A stretch of 64,000 nucleotides of DNA from G965230065 sp965230065. GTDB taxonomy: Bacteria > Bacteroidota > Bacteroidia > Cytophagales > Cyclobacteriaceae. Shown here piece after piece: positions 26,183-34,150 of the stretch (within the stretch, counting starts at the first letter, position 1; each line of letters opens with the position of its first letter). The stretch lies in assembly GCA_965230065.1 (NCBI GenBank), contig OZ245942.1, positions 3,534,001-3,598,000 on the forward strand. The letters are read 5' to 3'. Below the pieces are notes generated by a model that saw nothing but the letters and a program-made list of their open reading frames with translations, ran no database searches and was not told the DNA's origin. The translations under genes and the position numbers were made by a program.

Positions 26183-27160
26183 ATGATAAACAAGAATTCT
26201 ATTCCCCACCGAAAGATGCTTATTGAAATGCGGGCTTTAATTTGCTGTGTGCTTTTTCTATGTCCCGACTCTTTTCTTCTGGGCCAACTCCCTGGTACTC
26301 AAAACAATGGTGCTACCAGTGGTTATGTTGAAGTAGATGGCTCGCATTTGAATTATGTGATAGAAGGAGAAGGAAAACCCTGTCTGGTCATTGGTTCTTC
26401 TATTTACTACCCAAAAACATTTTCACCAGCGTTACGCAATCATCTAAAGATGTATTTTGTGGATATGAAGTGGTTTGCCAAAGATTATGCGTCTGAAAAT
26501 TTTGATTCAGTAAATATCCAATCCATAGTAGAAGATGTAGAGGAAATAAGAGACAAACTTGGGCTGGAAAAACCTTTGGTAATGGGGCACAGCATTCATG
26601 GAACGATTGCGACCGAATATGTGAAAAAATATGGCAACAAAGTTTCAGGCCTTATTGTCATCGGTTCGCCTACCCAATGGGGCAATGCAACTTACGATAA
26701 AAAAGCAGCAGAACTTTGGGAAACAGCCTCTCCTGAGCGAAAAGCAATACAGGAAGAAAACTGGGGGAAATTAAAAGAACTGGACCGTCTTACGGGTAAA
26801 GAAGAGGCTGCTGCCAGGTATAACAACACTTCACCCCAATACTGGTACGATCCGCATTACGATGCCAACTGGCTGTGGGATGGAATGACAGTGCACTCGG
26901 AAGTTACGCAGCATTTGTTTACTAAGGTTTTTTCAAATTATGACATGTTTGACCCACCACAAAAAATATCAGCTCCGGTATTTGTAGGCATGGGAAAGTA
27001 TGATTACGTCATCCCGTATACGCTGTGGGAAACTGAATATCCAAGTATCCCTGACTTTACCTTTGTGCTTTTTGAAAAAAGTGGCCATACGCCACAGTTA
27101 GAACAAAGTAACCTGTTTACGAAAAAGCTGGTGAAATGGGTAAATGCCAATTATTATTAA
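26183..27160 (+). CDS. Exported alpha/beta-hydrolase
   Basis: About 325 residues from ATG 26183; ATGs at 26216 and 26228 are also plausible, the last giving a clean signal MRALICCVLFLCPDSFLLGQ. The fold shows YVEVDGSHLNYVIEGEGKPC at the start, the nucleophile elbow VMGHSIHG, the acid in GKYDYVIP, and the catalytic His in KSGHTPQLEQ. The family covers esterases, lactonases and peptidases (proline iminopeptidase-like), so substrate cannot be told. It begins directly after a terminator. The methyltransferase start at 27174 lies 13 bp beyond its stop. Confidence 0.75.
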   Translation: MINKNSIPHRKMLIEMRALICCVLFLCPDSFLLGQLPGTQNNGATSGYVEVDGSHLNYVIEGEGKPCLVIGSSIYYPKTFSPALRNHLKMYFVDMKWFAKDYASENFDSVNIQSIVEDVEEIRDKLGLEKPLVMGHSIHGTIATEYVKKYGNKVSGLIVIGSPTQWGNATYDKKAAELWETASPERKAIQEENWGKLKELDRLTGKEEAAARYNNTSPQYWYDPHYDANWLWDGMTVHSEVTQHLFTKVFSNYDMFDPPQKISAPVFVGMGKYDYVIPYTLWETEYPSIPDFTFVLFEKSGHTPQLEQSNLFTKKLVKWVNANYY

Positions 27161-27173
27161 AACACTGAATTAC

Positions 27174-27803
27174 ATGCCCTGCCCTTTATGCCAACATATC
27201 GAGCCACAGCTTTTGGCAACCCCTGATAAAAAGTACTACAAATGCCCCCAATGTTGGCTTATTTATATGGATAAGGAATTTTTCCCTTCGTCTGACGATG
27301 AAAAAGCCCGGTATGAAACCCACAACAATACGCTGGATAATCAGGGGTACGTTGATTTCCTTCACCGGATGATTGACCCGGCCATACCGTATTTTCTGAA
27401 AGACATGAAACTGCTGGATTATGGCAGTGGCCCCAACCCGGTACTCTCACAGTTGCTAAAAAAGAAAAGTTTCTGCTGCGATAATTATGACCCTTTTTTT
27501 GCCAATAAACTACCTTCTGGCCAATATGATGGCGTTTTTTGTGTGGAAACCATGGAACACTTTTTTAACCCACAAAAAGAAATAGAAACGTTAACAAACC
27601 TGTTGGCTCCAAATGGTTTTTTATTTGTGATGACGTTATTCTGGACAGATATCAATCGATTTACCAATTGGTTTTACCGTCGTGACCTCACACACGTGTG
27701 TTTTTACCATGCCCGTACCTTTGACTTTATTGCCAAAAAATACGGGTTTACCATAAAATATACTGATAAAAAGCGCATTGTTATCATGCAAAAAAATGTA
27801 TAG
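27174..27803 (+). CDS. Zinc-ribbon class I SAM-dependent methyltransferase
   Basis: 209 residues from ATG 27174. The N-terminus has CPLC and CPQC pairs about 22 residues apart, a zinc ribbon. It is followed by a Rossmann methyltransferase: LLDYGSGPNPVLSQLL (SAM motif I), YDGVFCVETMEHFFNP (motif II/IV area, typical 'E..EH') and LAPNGFLFVMT. The methyl acceptor is not evident. Similar zinc-ribbon methyltransferases act on sugars or small metabolites. It follows the hydrolase by 13 bp, suggesting co-transcription. Confidence 0.8.
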   Translation: MPCPLCQHIEPQLLATPDKKYYKCPQCWLIYMDKEFFPSSDDEKARYETHNNTLDNQGYVDFLHRMIDPAIPYFLKDMKLLDYGSGPNPVLSQLLKKKSFCCDNYDPFFANKLPSGQYDGVFCVETMEHFFNPQKEIETLTNLLAPNGFLFVMTLFWTDINRFTNWFYRRDLTHVCFYHARTFDFIAKKYGFTIKYTDKKRIVIMQKNV

Positions 27804-27848
27804 CGAATCGGATGGCCGAAGCCATTGTATTTCGCTGTGCACCCGGAG

Positions 27849-27881
27849 CACGGACCGGCCACGATGGCATCCCTGTCCGTG
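27849..27881. repeat. Hairpin related to the TGTCCG repeat family
   Basis: CACGGAC (27849-27855) pairs with GTCCGTG (27875-27881). The right half (GGCATCCCTGTCCGTG) resembles the hairpin at 34098-34119. It lies in the 269-bp gap 27804-28072, where I see no gene. Confidence 0.35.
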
Positions 27882-28072
27882 AAAAAAGAGTTTTTTGTCA
27901 TACCCTATCACTCTATTGGCCTGAATAGACAGTTCATCCCCGGAATTTTAGGTTTCGTACCATTTCTTTCGTTCATAAAATAATTTTTATATACTTTTTC
28001 CCTTTCTTTCTCGTAAGAAAAAATACGGAAACCATTTACTTTGCCTATGCTGTAAAAGGCCACCATAATCGC

Positions 28073-28753
28073 ATGATAAAACTAGAAAGTATCCACAAAT
28101 CCTACCCGGTAGGAAAGCACCAACTGCATGTACTCAAAGGTATTGATATGCACATCAAAGAAGGGGAGCTGGTATCTATCATGGGCTCTTCCGGTTCGGG
28201 TAAATCTACTTTGTTGAATATCCTTGGGATTTTGGATTCACTGGATACCGGAAACTATTTCCTGGCTGGCAACCTGATTCACAACCTTACCGAAAAAAAA
28301 GCAGCGCATTACCGCAACCGCCTCATTGGTTTTGTGTTTCAGTCATTTAATTTATTATCCTTCAAAAATGCCATGGAAAATGTGGCCCTGCCGCTATACT
28401 ACCAAAAAGTAAACCGTAAAAAACGGAACAAAATGGCCCTGGAATACCTGGAGCAGGTAGGACTGAAAGAATGGGCCGAGCACATGCCTTCCGAGCTTTC
28501 GGGTGGACAAAAGCAAAGGGTAGCCCTTGCCCGTGCCCTTATTACCGACCCGGGCGTGATTTTGGCCGATGAACCTACCGGTGCGTTGGATAGCAAGACC
28601 TCTCACGAGGTAATGGAAATATTTAAACAGGTAAACGCCCGTGGCAAAACCATCGTGATTGTTACCCACGAGCAAGATATTGCCGATAGCACCGACCGTG
28701 TTATCCGCCTGAAAGACGGGTTGATTGTAAACGATGAAACGATGGCGGTTTGA
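28073..28753 (+). CDS. ABC transporter ATP-binding protein (MacB/LolD type)
   Basis: 226 residues, a full ATPase domain. Walker A GSSGSGKST (about 38-46), Q-loop VFQSFNLL, signature ELSGGQKQRVALARAL, Walker B GVILADEPTGALDS, and the H-loop IVTHEQDIA. The 'ALDS' and 'Y..VG...HVL.GI' pattern places it with LolD/MacB/FtsE-type ATPases that work with FtsX-like permeases. Two such permeases follow (28973 and 32824), plus TolC and an adaptor, so it likely powers a tripartite efflux or export pump spanning both membranes. Confidence 0.92.
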   Translation: MIKLESIHKSYPVGKHQLHVLKGIDMHIKEGELVSIMGSSGSGKSTLLNILGILDSLDTGNYFLAGNLIHNLTEKKAAHYRNRLIGFVFQSFNLLSFKNAMENVALPLYYQKVNRKKRNKMALEYLEQVGLKEWAEHMPSELSGGQKQRVALARALITDPGVILADEPTGALDSKTSHEVMEIFKQVNARGKTIVIVTHEQDIADSTDRVIRLKDGLIVNDETMAV

Positions 28754-28792
28754 TAAGACGGAAGTTTTGGGATTAGAAAAACAATTGGTGTA

Positions 28793-28906
28793 ATGAAGTT
28801 TAAGTTTGAGAAGTTGATTATCTGGCAACAAGAATTCTCACTGCACTATGAGTTTTCCTTTAACTTAATGAATATGCTGGTAGCATTTAGGAGAAATATA
28901 AAGTAA
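28793..28906 (+). pseudogene. Remnant of a four-helix-bundle (IVP-type) gene, internal deletion
   Basis: 37 codons reading MKFKFEKLIIWQQ then EFSLHYEFSFNLMNML and AFRRNIK, ending TAA. The two halves match the N- and C-terminal ends of the IVP-type gene at 32414-32767 almost base for base, with about 80 internal codons missing. It sits between the ATPase and first permease genes of the efflux operon and is flanked by GACGGAAG motifs (28758-28765 and 28921-28928). Being this short, it cannot form the four-helix fold. Confidence 0.8.
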
Positions 28907-28917
28907 GACCGGAGATG

Positions 28918-28959
28918 GAAGACGGAAGTTTTTTCTTCGGTCTTCTGACTTCCGTCTTC
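28918..28959. repeat. Perfect 12-bp inverted repeat downstream of the IVP remnant
   Basis: GAAGACGGAAGT (28918-28929) pairs with ACTTCCGTCTTC (28948-28959). The loop contains TCTTCGGTCTTCTGAC, which is repeated in altered form (TTCCGTCTTCTGAC) directly after it. The same word family flanks the other IVP copy at 32322-32812. Confidence 0.75.
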
Positions 28960-28972
28960 TGACTCAAAGAAC

Positions 28973-30220
28973 ATGTTTGATATAGACAAATGGCAGGAAA
29001 TATGGTACACCATCCGGCAGAACAAGCTGCGGACATTCCTCACTGCGTTCAGTGTGTCCTGGGGGATTTTTATCCTGATTCTGCTGCTGGGGGCCGGTTC
29101 CGGTTTGCTCAATGGTGCCAAACACATGTTCAGGGACGATGCCACCAACAGTATTTGGATACACGCCGGGACTACCAGCCTGCCCTACAAAGGCATGAAG
29201 CCCGGCCGCTCAATTCAGTTGACCAATGACGATTTTGAGCTGATAAAAGCCAATATTCCCGGTGTTGAATATATGACAGCCCGGTATTACCTGTATGGAG
29301 AAAAGACCGTGCGGTACGGAAAAAAATATGCTTCTTTCAACATACGAGGTTGTCATCCCGAGCACATGTATTTGGAGAAAACCACCATGGTGCAGGGCCG
29401 CTTCCTCAACAATATGGATGTGGAAGAAAACCGGAAAGTATTGGCCGTAGGCACAGAAGTAACCCGCATGCTTTTCCCTCCAGATGAAGACCCCATCGGC
29501 AAATGGGTAGATGTAATGAATATTCCCTACAAAATAGTGGGCGTATTTGAAGACGAAGGTAATGAAGGAGAGGCGCGCTCCATTTACATTCCGATTAGCA
29601 CGGCACAAACGGCTTACGGAGGTGGCGAACGGGTACACGCCCTGGCCCTCACCACCGGCGACGCCACCCTGGAAGAATCCCAGACCATGTTTGCCGAAAT
29701 TAAAGATTTGCTGTATGAGCGGTACAACATTGCACCGGAAGACAAGCGGGCGTTACGCATGTTCAACTTTTATGAAAGCTACCAGCGCATCATGAACCTG
29801 TTTGTGGGCATAGAAGCTTTTGTTTGGGTGGTGGGTATCGGCACCATCATCGCAGGCATTGTGGGCGTAAGCAATATTATGCTGATTGTTGTAAAAGAAC
29901 GCACCAAAGAAATAGGCGTACGGAAAGCCCTGGGCGCAACGCCGGGCTCCATCATCAGCCTGATATTGCAGGAAGCCATCATCATTACATTACTGGCGGG
30001 TTATTTCGGACTACTTGCCGGGGTAGGGCTGGTAGAAGGCTTACGGTGGGTAATGCAGGAATTCCAGATAGATGCCGGATACTTCCGCAATCCCGAAATT
30101 GACTTTGGTACTGCTCTTACGGCTACCGCCCTGCTGGTGCTGGCGGGTGCATTGGCCGGGTTTTTCCCTGCCCGCAAAGCTGCAAAGGTAAAGCCGGTGG
30201 AAGCGCTGAGGGATGAGTAA
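28973..30220 (+). CDS. MacB/FtsX-type ABC permease, first copy
   Basis: 415 residues. N-terminal segment MFDIDKWQEIWYTIRQNKLR, one membrane helix (about 22-42), a large periplasmic MacB-like domain (about 45-275), and three C-terminal helices with the FtsX signature NIMLIVVKERTKEIGVRKALGATPGSI. The 'GRFLNNMDVEENRKVLAVGTEV' block is typical of MacB periplasmic core domains. It is 46% or so like the permease at 32824 by eye in the N- and C-terminal thirds, and both start with nearly the same 15 residues, so the two probably form a heterodimer. Confidence 0.9.
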   Translation: MFDIDKWQEIWYTIRQNKLRTFLTAFSVSWGIFILILLLGAGSGLLNGAKHMFRDDATNSIWIHAGTTSLPYKGMKPGRSIQLTNDDFELIKANIPGVEYMTARYYLYGEKTVRYGKKYASFNIRGCHPEHMYLEKTTMVQGRFLNNMDVEENRKVLAVGTEVTRMLFPPDEDPIGKWVDVMNIPYKIVGVFEDEGNEGEARSIYIPISTAQTAYGGGERVHALALTTGDATLEESQTMFAEIKDLLYERYNIAPEDKRALRMFNFYESYQRIMNLFVGIEAFVWVVGIGTIIAGIVGVSNIMLIVVKERTKEIGVRKALGATPGSIISLILQEAIIITLLAGYFGLLAGVGLVEGLRWVMQEFQIDAGYFRNPEIDFGTALTATALLVLAGALAGFFPARKAAKVKPVEALRDE

Positions 30221-30230
30221 AATGGAAGGC

Positions 30231-30290
30231 TGGAATGATGGAAAGTTGGAATGATGGAAGGTTGGAATGATGGAAGGTTGGAGTATTGGA
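30231..30290. repeat. 16-bp tandem repeat (three full units) left of the IVP gene
   Basis: TGGAATGATGGAARGT at 30231-30246, 30247-30262 and 30263-30278, followed by a diverged partial unit (TGGAGTATTGGA). It is the approximate reverse complement of the C/T-rich stretch at 30751-30810 on the far side of the IVP gene, so the two sides can pair. Confidence 0.85.
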
Positions 30291-30305
30291 TTGAATAATG
30301 GGGTT

Positions 30306-30710
30306 ATGGAAAGAAGGAATATAAATAGGGGGTTTAGGCAATTACGTGTTTGGAATGATGCGGTGGAGTTGTATGTTCTCACTTGTAGTCTGTTGTCAAA
30401 AGCACCTTTTGAGCTAAAGAAAACATTCGGGAATTGTATTGATTGCTGCCACAGTATTAGTAGAAATGTTGCTGAGGGATATTGCAGGAAAAGCATTAAG
30501 GAATATCTGCAATTTCTAAATATAGCTTTAGGGTCAAGCGGAGAATATCATTCAAGTATTTACATCTTTTATAAAGCAAATCAGTTAACCCAGGAAGAAT
30601 ATGAAGAGTTGGATAAACTTCATTATAAAACTGAAAATGGATCAATTCAACTGATAAAATCCTTACAAAAGAAAATGAAGGGTGGAGACTGGGAGGATAC
30701 GTTTCGGTGA
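30306..30710 (+). CDS. Four-helix-bundle protein, IVP (23S rRNA intervening-sequence protein) family
   Basis: About 134 residues from ATG 30306. Family features are FRQLRVWNDAVELYVLTCSL at the N-terminus, then HSISRNVAEGYCRKSIKEYL (the ' I..NIAEG..R.S..E...FL ' core of the family) and GSSGEYHSSI. Proteins of this family were first seen inside intervening sequences of 23S rRNA genes and also occur as scattered chromosomal genes; their biochemical role is unknown. This copy looks intact and lies between the first permease and tolC, inside inverted repeats (30231-30290 and 30751-30810). It resembles the other two IVP sequences in this operon only distantly. Confidence 0.8.
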   Translation: MERRNINRGFRQLRVWNDAVELYVLTCSLLSKAPFELKKTFGNCIDCCHSISRNVAEGYCRKSIKEYLQFLNIALGSSGEYHSSIYIFYKANQLTQEEYEELDKLHYKTENGSIQLIKSLQKKMKGGDWEDTFR

Positions 30711-30728
30711 AGAGTAAAAATGGAAAAT

Positions 30729-30817
30729 TGGAAGAGTGGAACATAGGCAACCCATTACTCCAATATTCCAACTTTCCATCACTCCATTACTCCAATATCC
30801 CACTCTTCCATTTTTTT
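30729..30817 (+). terminator. Long-loop hairpin with T run right of the IVP gene
   Basis: TGGAAGAGTGG (30729-30739) pairs perfectly with CCACTCTTCCA (30800-30810), followed by seven T. Inside the loop, CCATTACTCCAATAT occurs twice (30752-30766 and 30784-30798). It may act as a terminator between permease and tolC, or be the right end of the IVP-containing element. Confidence 0.6.
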
Positions 30818-30857
30818 ACGATAAAAGCCAAGTAGCATAAAAAACAAACATCACCAC

Positions 30858-32321
30858 ATGAAAAACATCACTAAAACCAACTTATTGCTCATGGCCCTGT
30901 TTTGCACATTCACTGCATTTGGGCAGCAAAATGAAGATAATTCCTACCGGATGACACTGCAAGAGTGCATTGAAACAGCCATCAAAAACAACGTACAGGT
31001 AAAACAAAGTGGGTTACAGGTGATTGGCAGCCAGGTGGCCGTAGAGCAGGCCAAGGCAGAGCGCTGGCCTTCGGTAAATGGAAGTGTAGGGTACAGTTAC
31101 AACATAGGCCGTTCTATCAACCCGTTTACCAACTTATATGAAGAGAACCCGGTAAGCTCTCAAAATTATGGCTTAAATGCCAATGTAACCCTCTTCAACG
31201 GCATGCGCATCCATAATACCGTACAAAGAAACCAGGTTGACCTGGAGGCCAGTCAGTACGATTTGGAGGCGGTGAAAAACAACATTACCCTGGATGTGAT
31301 TTCCGCTTATACCCAGATATTGTTCAACAGGGAATTGCTGGAAAACGCCCGGTTTCAGCTAGAAAACACCAACTTACAACTGGAACGTACCCAAAAACTG
31401 GTAGAGGCAGGCTCATTGCCCATCGCTAATGAACTGGAACTGGAAGCGCAGCAGGCCAGCCGGGAAGCGGAAATCATCAATGCCGAAAATAATGTAGCAT
31501 TAGCCAAACTGCAACTAAAACAAATGATGCAAATGCCGGCTTCCAATATTGTGGAAATTGTAGTGCCCGAAGTAGAAGTGCCTGCCACAGAAACCTTGGT
31601 GATGTCATCAGAAGATGTATACGAAGCTGCCCTGGAAACCCAACCTGCCATCAAAAGCGTGGAAGCCCAAATTACAAGTGCCGAATACAACGTGTCCATT
31701 GCCCGCTCTGGTTTTTATCCTTCTTTGTTTTTGCGGGGTTCATTGGGCACGGCTTATTCCAGCGTTGCACCCGACGTGATACCCAGGGGAGGGGCAGAAA
31801 ATGTAACCAGGGTGGTGCCTACCGGTGCTTACATTATCAACAACCCACAAATGTTAGTCGTAGAAGAGCAAACCGTTCCAACAGAGTTTCAGGACAACAC
31901 CTACTTTAATCAGTTGAATTTTAACCTTAACCGCTTTGTAGGTGTGAGTTTGTCCATCCCTATTTTTAATAACCTTCAGGTAAAATCTTCGGTAAGCAAT
32001 GCGGAAATTGGGTTGGAAAACGCCCGTTTGGTCGCTATTAATGAGAAAATACAACTCAGGCAGGCCATAGAGCAAGCTTATGCCAATGCCAAAGCCGCTG
32101 CCACTACTTATTTTGCCAGGGAGCGACAGGTAGAAGCTTTGCAACTGTCCTTCAAAAATACAGAAACCAGTTTCAACCTGGGGGCCGTGAATGCCCTGGA
32201 ATACAGCCAGGCACAAAACAACCTCAACGCCGCCCAGTCTGACCTCATCCGCGCCAAATATGATTATATATTTAGTTTGAAGGTGCTGGATTTTTATAAA
32301 GGAAAACCATTGGCTTTTTAG
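30858..32321 (+). CDS. TolC-family outer-membrane efflux protein
   Basis: 487 residues. A signal peptide (MKNITKTNLLLMALFCTFTAFGQ) is followed by two TolC/OEP repeats with typical segments: TLQECIETAIKNNVQVKQ, NGSVGYSYNIGRSINPF, ANVTLFNG, and in the second half VGVSLSIPIFNNL and SFKLGA-like SFNLGAVNALEYSQAQNNLN. It forms the trimeric outer-membrane channel of a tripartite pump. Placed between the two permeases of the ABC system it presumably serves them together with the adaptor at 34151. Confidence 0.92.
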   Translation: MKNITKTNLLLMALFCTFTAFGQQNEDNSYRMTLQECIETAIKNNVQVKQSGLQVIGSQVAVEQAKAERWPSVNGSVGYSYNIGRSINPFTNLYEENPVSSQNYGLNANVTLFNGMRIHNTVQRNQVDLEASQYDLEAVKNNITLDVISAYTQILFNRELLENARFQLENTNLQLERTQKLVEAGSLPIANELELEAQQASREAEIINAENNVALAKLQLKQMMQMPASNIVEIVVPEVEVPATETLVMSSEDVYEAALETQPAIKSVEAQITSAEYNVSIARSGFYPSLFLRGSLGTAYSSVAPDVIPRGGAENVTRVVPTGAYIINNPQMLVVEEQTVPTEFQDNTYFNQLNFNLNRFVGVSLSIPIFNNLQVKSSVSNAEIGLENARLVAINEKIQLRQAIEQAYANAKAAATTYFARERQVEALQLSFKNTETSFNLGAVNALEYSQAQNNLNAAQSDLIRAKYDYIFSLKVLDFYKGKPLAF

Positions 32322-32380
32322 AGGACGGAAGACCGAAGTCGGAAGACCGGACCGGGCCGTCGGGCAGACCGAAGCAAAGA
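32322..32380. repeat. GGAAGACCG-type repeat cluster left of the second IVP copy
   Basis: GACGGAAGACCGAAG (32324-32338) is followed by GGAAGACCGG and AGACCGAAG, so the word GAAGACCG appears repeatedly. A GC-rich block CCGGGCCGTCGGGC (32352-32365) is embedded; a copy with one mismatch is at 35475-35488. The cluster begins directly after the tolC stop. Confidence 0.65.
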
Positions 32381-32413
32381 TTGATGGAAATGAAAAAATA
32401 AATGATGTTGCTT

Positions 32414-32767
32414 ATGAAGTTTAAGTTTGAAAAGTTGATAATCTGGCAAAAGGCAATGGGCTTTGGGGAAGAAATAGATAACTTATCTCAAAATTTACCA
32501 AAGCGGGAAATGTATAATCTTTCAACGCAAATTTGCAGGGCTGCTGATTCCTTGGCACTAAATATATCAGAAGGTTCCATCGGGCAGTCTAATCCCGAAT
32601 TTAAAAAATTCACAGGGTATTCCATTCGCTCCCTGGCAGAAGTGATAACGTGCTTGCACAAAGCAAACAGAAGATAATATATAACAGCGGAAGATTTCTC
32701 ACTGCACTATGAGTTTTCTTTTAACTTAATGAATATGCTGGAAGCATTTAGGAGAAATATTAAATAA
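32414..32767 (+). pseudogene. Four-helix-bundle (IVP-type) gene with an in-frame stop
   Basis: From ATG 32414 the frame runs 117 codons to TAA 32765-32767 but is broken by a TAA at 32675-32677 (codon 88). The first part has the family pattern FEKLIIWQKAMGFGEEI, then ADSLALNISEGSIGQSNPEF and SLAEVITCLHKANRR. After the stop the same frame continues YITAEDFSLHYEFSFNLMNML to the usual end. A single base change restores a full-length protein of normal family length, so this is a recent pseudogene unless the stop is read through. It sits between tolC and the second permease, flanked by GGAAGACCG repeats. Confidence 0.82.
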
Positions 32768-32773
32768 GACGGA

Positions 32774-32799
32774 AGACCGAAGAAAAACAACTTCGGTCT
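32774..32799. repeat. 9-bp inverted repeat right of the second IVP copy
   Basis: AGACCGAAG (32774-32782) pairs with CTTCGGTCT (32791-32799), loop of eight bases. It is followed by CCAGTCTTCTGACT, matching the TCTTCTGACT words at 28941-28964 beside the first IVP remnant. Confidence 0.7.
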
Positions 32800-32823
32800 C
32801 CAGTCTTCTGACTAAAAAGAAAC

Positions 32824-34086
32824 ATGTTCGACATAGACAAATGGCAGGAAATATGGCACACCATCCGGAACAATAAGCTCCGGACATTCCTCACCATGTT
32901 TGGGGTATTTTGGGGGATATTTATGTTGTTGCTTTTGTTAGGCTCAGGGGCTGGATTGGAAAATGGTGTAACAAAAGAGTTTTCCAAATGGGCCACCAAC
33001 AGTTTTTTTGTATGGTCGGGCCGCACCACCATGCCCTACAAAGGGCTGAAGCCCGGGCGTTGGATAAACTACACCACCCAGGATCTGGAAGCCGTAGCAC
33101 AAAGGGCGCAATATGTAGAAATCGTAGTACCCCGGAACCGCCTTGGGGGTTGGCGAGGAACCTTTAGCGTTACAAGAAATAACAAATCGGGAGGCTTTAC
33201 CGTGTCGGGTGATTATCCTGAATATGCCCGTATCAAAGCCATTCCCATCGTAGGCGGCCGCTGGCTCAACCAACTGGATATGCAGGAAAAGCGAAAAGTA
33301 GCCGTGATTGGAAAGCAGGTGGTGGAAGAACTGTTTGAAAAAGGCGAAGAACCCATTGGTGATTATGTAAAACTCAGTGGGGTATATTTTAAAGTAGTGG
33401 GCGTCACCCAGTCCGTAGAAACCGGCGACCAGGCCGATCAGGACAACCGCTCTATTTATACCCCTTTTTCCACATTTCAGCAGGCTTTTAACTTTGGGAA
33501 TAGTGTAGGGTCTTTCTCAGCGATTTCTGTGGCGGGAGTTCCTGCCAAGCGGGCCGAAGATGAGATGAAACAAATACTGGCACGGCAACAAAAAGTACAC
33601 CCCGATGACCATGCCGCCATACAAAGCGCCAACGTAGAAGAACAATTCATGAAGGTGAACTCCCTGTTTGTAGGCATCCGCATGTTTATGTGGGTGGTGG
33701 GCATTGGCACCCTGGCTGCCGGGATGATTGGTGTGAGCAACATCATGTTGATTATAGTAAAAGAACGCACCAAAGAAATAGGTATTCGAAAAGCCATTGG
33801 CGCCACACCCTGGTCCATCGTCAGCCTTATTTTACAAGAGTCGGTCGTATTGACCATTGTGGCCGGGTACTTTGGATTACTGGGAGGATTAGGACTGATG
33901 GAACTGATTGGTACGTGGATGGAAACCTCCGGAGCCAATACGGGCATGTTCAGCCGTCCGGAAGTAGATATGTCAGTAGCCATGGCCTCCCTGGGCGTAT
34001 TGCTCATCGGCGGCATACTGGCCGGATGGCTTCCGGCACAAAAAGCAGTATCCGTAAGCCCGATAGAAGCCATTAGAGAAGAATAA
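32824..34086 (+). CDS. MacB/FtsX-type ABC permease, second copy
   Basis: 420 residues. Same layout as the permease at 28973: start MFDIDKWQEIWHTIRNNKLR, one N-terminal helix, a periplasmic domain (about 45-280: GGRWLNQLDMQEKRKVAVIGKQV), and three C-terminal helices with NIMLIIVKERTKEIGIRKAIGATPWSIVS. The paralogue pair with one ATPase suggests a heterodimeric permease. The DNA just upstream (IVP remnant and repeats) is also shared by both permease genes, so the permease and its 5' repeat may have been duplicated together. Confidence 0.9.
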   Translation: MFDIDKWQEIWHTIRNNKLRTFLTMFGVFWGIFMLLLLLGSGAGLENGVTKEFSKWATNSFFVWSGRTTMPYKGLKPGRWINYTTQDLEAVAQRAQYVEIVVPRNRLGGWRGTFSVTRNNKSGGFTVSGDYPEYARIKAIPIVGGRWLNQLDMQEKRKVAVIGKQVVEELFEKGEEPIGDYVKLSGVYFKVVGVTQSVETGDQADQDNRSIYTPFSTFQQAFNFGNSVGSFSAISVAGVPAKRAEDEMKQILARQQKVHPDDHAAIQSANVEEQFMKVNSLFVGIRMFMWVVGIGTLAAGMIGVSNIMLIIVKERTKEIGIRKAIGATPWSIVSLILQESVVLTIVAGYFGLLGGLGLMELIGTWMETSGANTGMFSRPEVDMSVAMASLGVLLIGGILAGWLPAQKAVSVSPIEAIREE

Positions 34087-34097
34087 AATTTAATGGA

Positions 34098-34119
34098 GTG
34101 CGGACATCCTTGTCCGTAC
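34098..34119 (+). repeat. Small hairpin repeat (GGACA-TCCT-TGTCC type)
   Basis: GTGCGGACA (34098-34106), loop TCCT, TGTCCGTAC (34111-34119): a 9-bp stem with one G-U pair, 12 bp after the permease stop. It matches the hairpin at 7401-7420 in loop position and most stem bases. There is no T run, so it is not a standard terminator. Confidence 0.5.
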
Positions 34120-34150
34120 AAAAAAATTGAAAAGAAACAAGTTTAAAAAA

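Noticed and set aside
30041..30496. Minus-strand ORFs rich in Phe, His and Ser over the tandem repeat
   Set aside because: They are translations of the C/T-rich complement of the 16-bp repeat and the IVP gene's opposite strand.
28793..32812. IVP-containing inserts considered as insertion sequences
   Set aside because: No transposase, no clear target-site duplication; small IVP genes alone do not make an IS.
33477..34121. 214-codon antisense ORF opposite the second permease
   Set aside because: Composition and repetitive Met/Pro/Thr content are shadows of the MacB permease on the + strand.
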